From assembly GCF_963678635.1 (NCBI RefSeq), contig NC_087068.1, forward strand, positions 56,638,467 through 56,702,466: a stretch of 64,000 bases of DNA. The letters are read 5' to 3'. A program made the position numbers and the translations under genes. Under the pieces are notes generated by a model. That model was given only the letters and a program-made list of their open reading frames with translations. It did no database searches and was not told the DNA's origin. The DNA comes from Symsagittifera roscoffensis (lineage: Eukaryota > Xenacoelomorpha > Acoela > Convolutidae). Shown one piece after another: positions 37,101-40,100 of the stretch. The first letter of the stretch is position 1; each line of letters opens with the position of its first letter.

Positions 37101-40100
37101 GCCAACGGCACCACAATTACCACCCCTACCAAATAACCATCCACTATCCCTAGTCCCACGAAATTTTCGAAATTTAGCTATCACACATAATCCAAATTTT
37201 CGACTCACCACATCACAAAGTCCCATCCAACATATAATGACACACCAGTCACAAGATGATAATACTTATGAACAAATTATTGAACAACCCCATACCACCG
37301 CTTTTCAGTCTCAAAATAATCATTTTTTTAGCCCACGATGAGCCGCCAACTTGGATCACTACACCGATCAAATTCCCACCCAACCAATCTTACCTCTCCA
37401 ATCCCAATAATACCACTTTTTGCTTTTCCGCCACCCGATTTCACATCTAGTAATGTAACATCAGGCATGAATTCCGACACTAATTCACACATCTCAGTTT
37501 TATATTCCATCTCACAACTCAATAACCCGAATATTGAAACCCCCGATGAATTTGCCGACTCAGAACCATCCCCATCCAATAATTTTCATAACTCTTCTAA
37601 TTTTTCTCAACCCCCTTTTCAACCCATATTATCCAATAACCCTGACCCCATCACTCCCACACCCTCGTATGCTTCCCAAGTTACCCCAACCTACTCCTCA
37701 TACCATTCTGACCAACCATCTCATTCTCCAGACACCCCCCGAATCTCCCCAGAGCTAGATAATTTTATTACCCTTCAACAACAACCCTACCACCTTAATA
37801 CCCCAACCATAAACCAAATCTCCTCCACGATAAATTCATCCAACCCCCCTACCCCTACACCCTCTTCAAATTATACTGAATCATTAGCACCATCATCCAC
37901 ATCAACTGAATCTTCACTCAACACTAATAGAGCTTACCGCACTTTTAAAAGAAAGTTCCCCAACCATCCTTTCCCAGCAAAACCAGGAACAGCCCGTGAA
38001 TACATCAACCACCCCAAGCATACTAACACAAAAGAATTTTTAGCCATCACCTTACCCTCATTCCCACAATACACCTTAAACACCCCCCACGACACTAACG
38101 AAACACGCAACTTTGTAGATGAATACGTTTTAATGCCCACTCTCTCTTGGACCTCATATTATCATTTTACTAACCCTCTTTGCTTACCTTTATCTAACAC
38201 TCACATCGATATAGAGCGAAATACGGACATGCTATATCGACTCACTACACCACTAACCGCTAGACAATTTACTTACGTTGGATATAAAAAATCACTAAAA
38301 ACACACACTGCACCTAGAGCTAACGAATATACACTCGAATACTATGATCACAACATCATCAGAGCTAACCAAGATCAATTCTTAGACGACGATCGCTTCG
38401 CTAATCCACAAATCACCGAGAAATTTTTCATTAAAACACCATATGTATTTACACTAAATATCTTCGATCGCAAGTTTGACCACATTATTTCAGAAGCACT
38501 AACAGACACACAAGCATACGAAAGTTTTAAAGAACGCTTCCAAATATTTTCACTAACCTTTCATTTCCTTGCACCACACGAAAGAGATTTACACTGCTCA
38601 CACGATATTATGTTGCGCACTAAACAAACCCACACATATAGTTATTATCGCTTCATCCAAAATCATTTTGACCTACACACACCCTCTAGACAACCACACC
38701 ATCGCTTTCAATTCATAAATTCCAAATACACTTCACCATTTTTCCTAAATTTCACATATTGCATTAAAGATACTAACCTTCATGGTATTCTTCGTAATTA
38801 TGACCCCATAACCCAAATGTACATCTTCTGTCCCATCACCAAGACCTTCAACGCCGAAGAATCCCGACCCTTCCTTATCCCGCACGAGTTTGTACAACCT
38901 ATAGAAATCCCAATTTTAGAATTCATCCACAACACTAAATTCAATCACAAATTATATAATCTAATCCAAAACACACCTTATGAGTTTGCAGTTGGCACTG
39001 AAGAACTAACCACTATTAAGGCACTTCAATTGCTTTGGCCACTGCTTCAGACTAAAAATATCATCCGCATCTTAGCTAAACTACTAACAACTTCAGAACT
39101 AATTCACGACATCTTCCCCCACGGTTTTTTCCCCGACGACTAACAGGTAAGTATGAATTAAATGAATATAACTAACTAATTGAAATATTAAAAACTTACC
39201 ATACTTTATTCATGTTTTCTTTAGATTTTTAGCCTTCATCCGACGATCACCTACAAAAACCACAAAAGACAAATAAAAATCGCAAATTTCATCAAACAGA
39301 TTTCAAAAATTCTATTAATCTCTTACACTTATAAATTTATAAATTTAATACCAATGCAGTAAATTCATTTCTAAAATTTTCCCCACAAGCAGTAAATCTA
39401 ATTATAATGAAAATTTGTATCTTAAAATTCCCCCATAACTAGCAGTAAATTTCCAAATTCTATGCAGTAAATTAATAAAATGCAATTGCAGTACTAACCT
39501 TTTGATATTTTCATTCATTCGCACAGAAATTCTATCCACACTCGCACAGCTCGCCCACGAAGAATTGTTTAAAATAATGAATTTCAGTTTCAAGTTTTCA
39601 CACTCAACAACTCTAACATATAATAACATGTTTCAAACTTTCCTTTAACCCGGTTGGAAAGGAATCATATACTAAACAAAACTAACCAACGCAGCTTACT
39701 AAATACCACAAATCATAGAATAACAGCATGACTAAGAAAAGGAAACCAACGGTACCCAAACCGGATTAACCCAGTTTAAAACTGGATAATTTATTCTTTT
39801 GAGGACTATTATAAAGTCTAAGAAAGAAATAATAAAACACAAAAAAGTCGAAAGACAAACCCATACCACAAACAATTTGATTTTTGAAAAAAGGACACAA
39901 CCAACAAAACATAAGAAAAATCACAACAAACCCAACATAAAACGTTGTCACATAACAGGACCCCTCACAAAAACCGCATGAAATCATACTCCCACTCCTG
40001 GCCTAACCCACCAGGAAGGACGTCCTGAGCATGCTCTATAGCCGGCCTAACCCACCGTGCTACATCCACGCTTTGTGACCACACCTCTATTTTTAATAAG

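Noticed and set aside
37534-37758. 74-aa ORF inside the 601-aa ORF
   Set aside because: Proline-rich shadow of the disordered N-terminal region.
39356-39472. CRISPR-like array
   Set aside because: Motif is only nine bases with irregular spacing, inside a eukaryotic retroelement.
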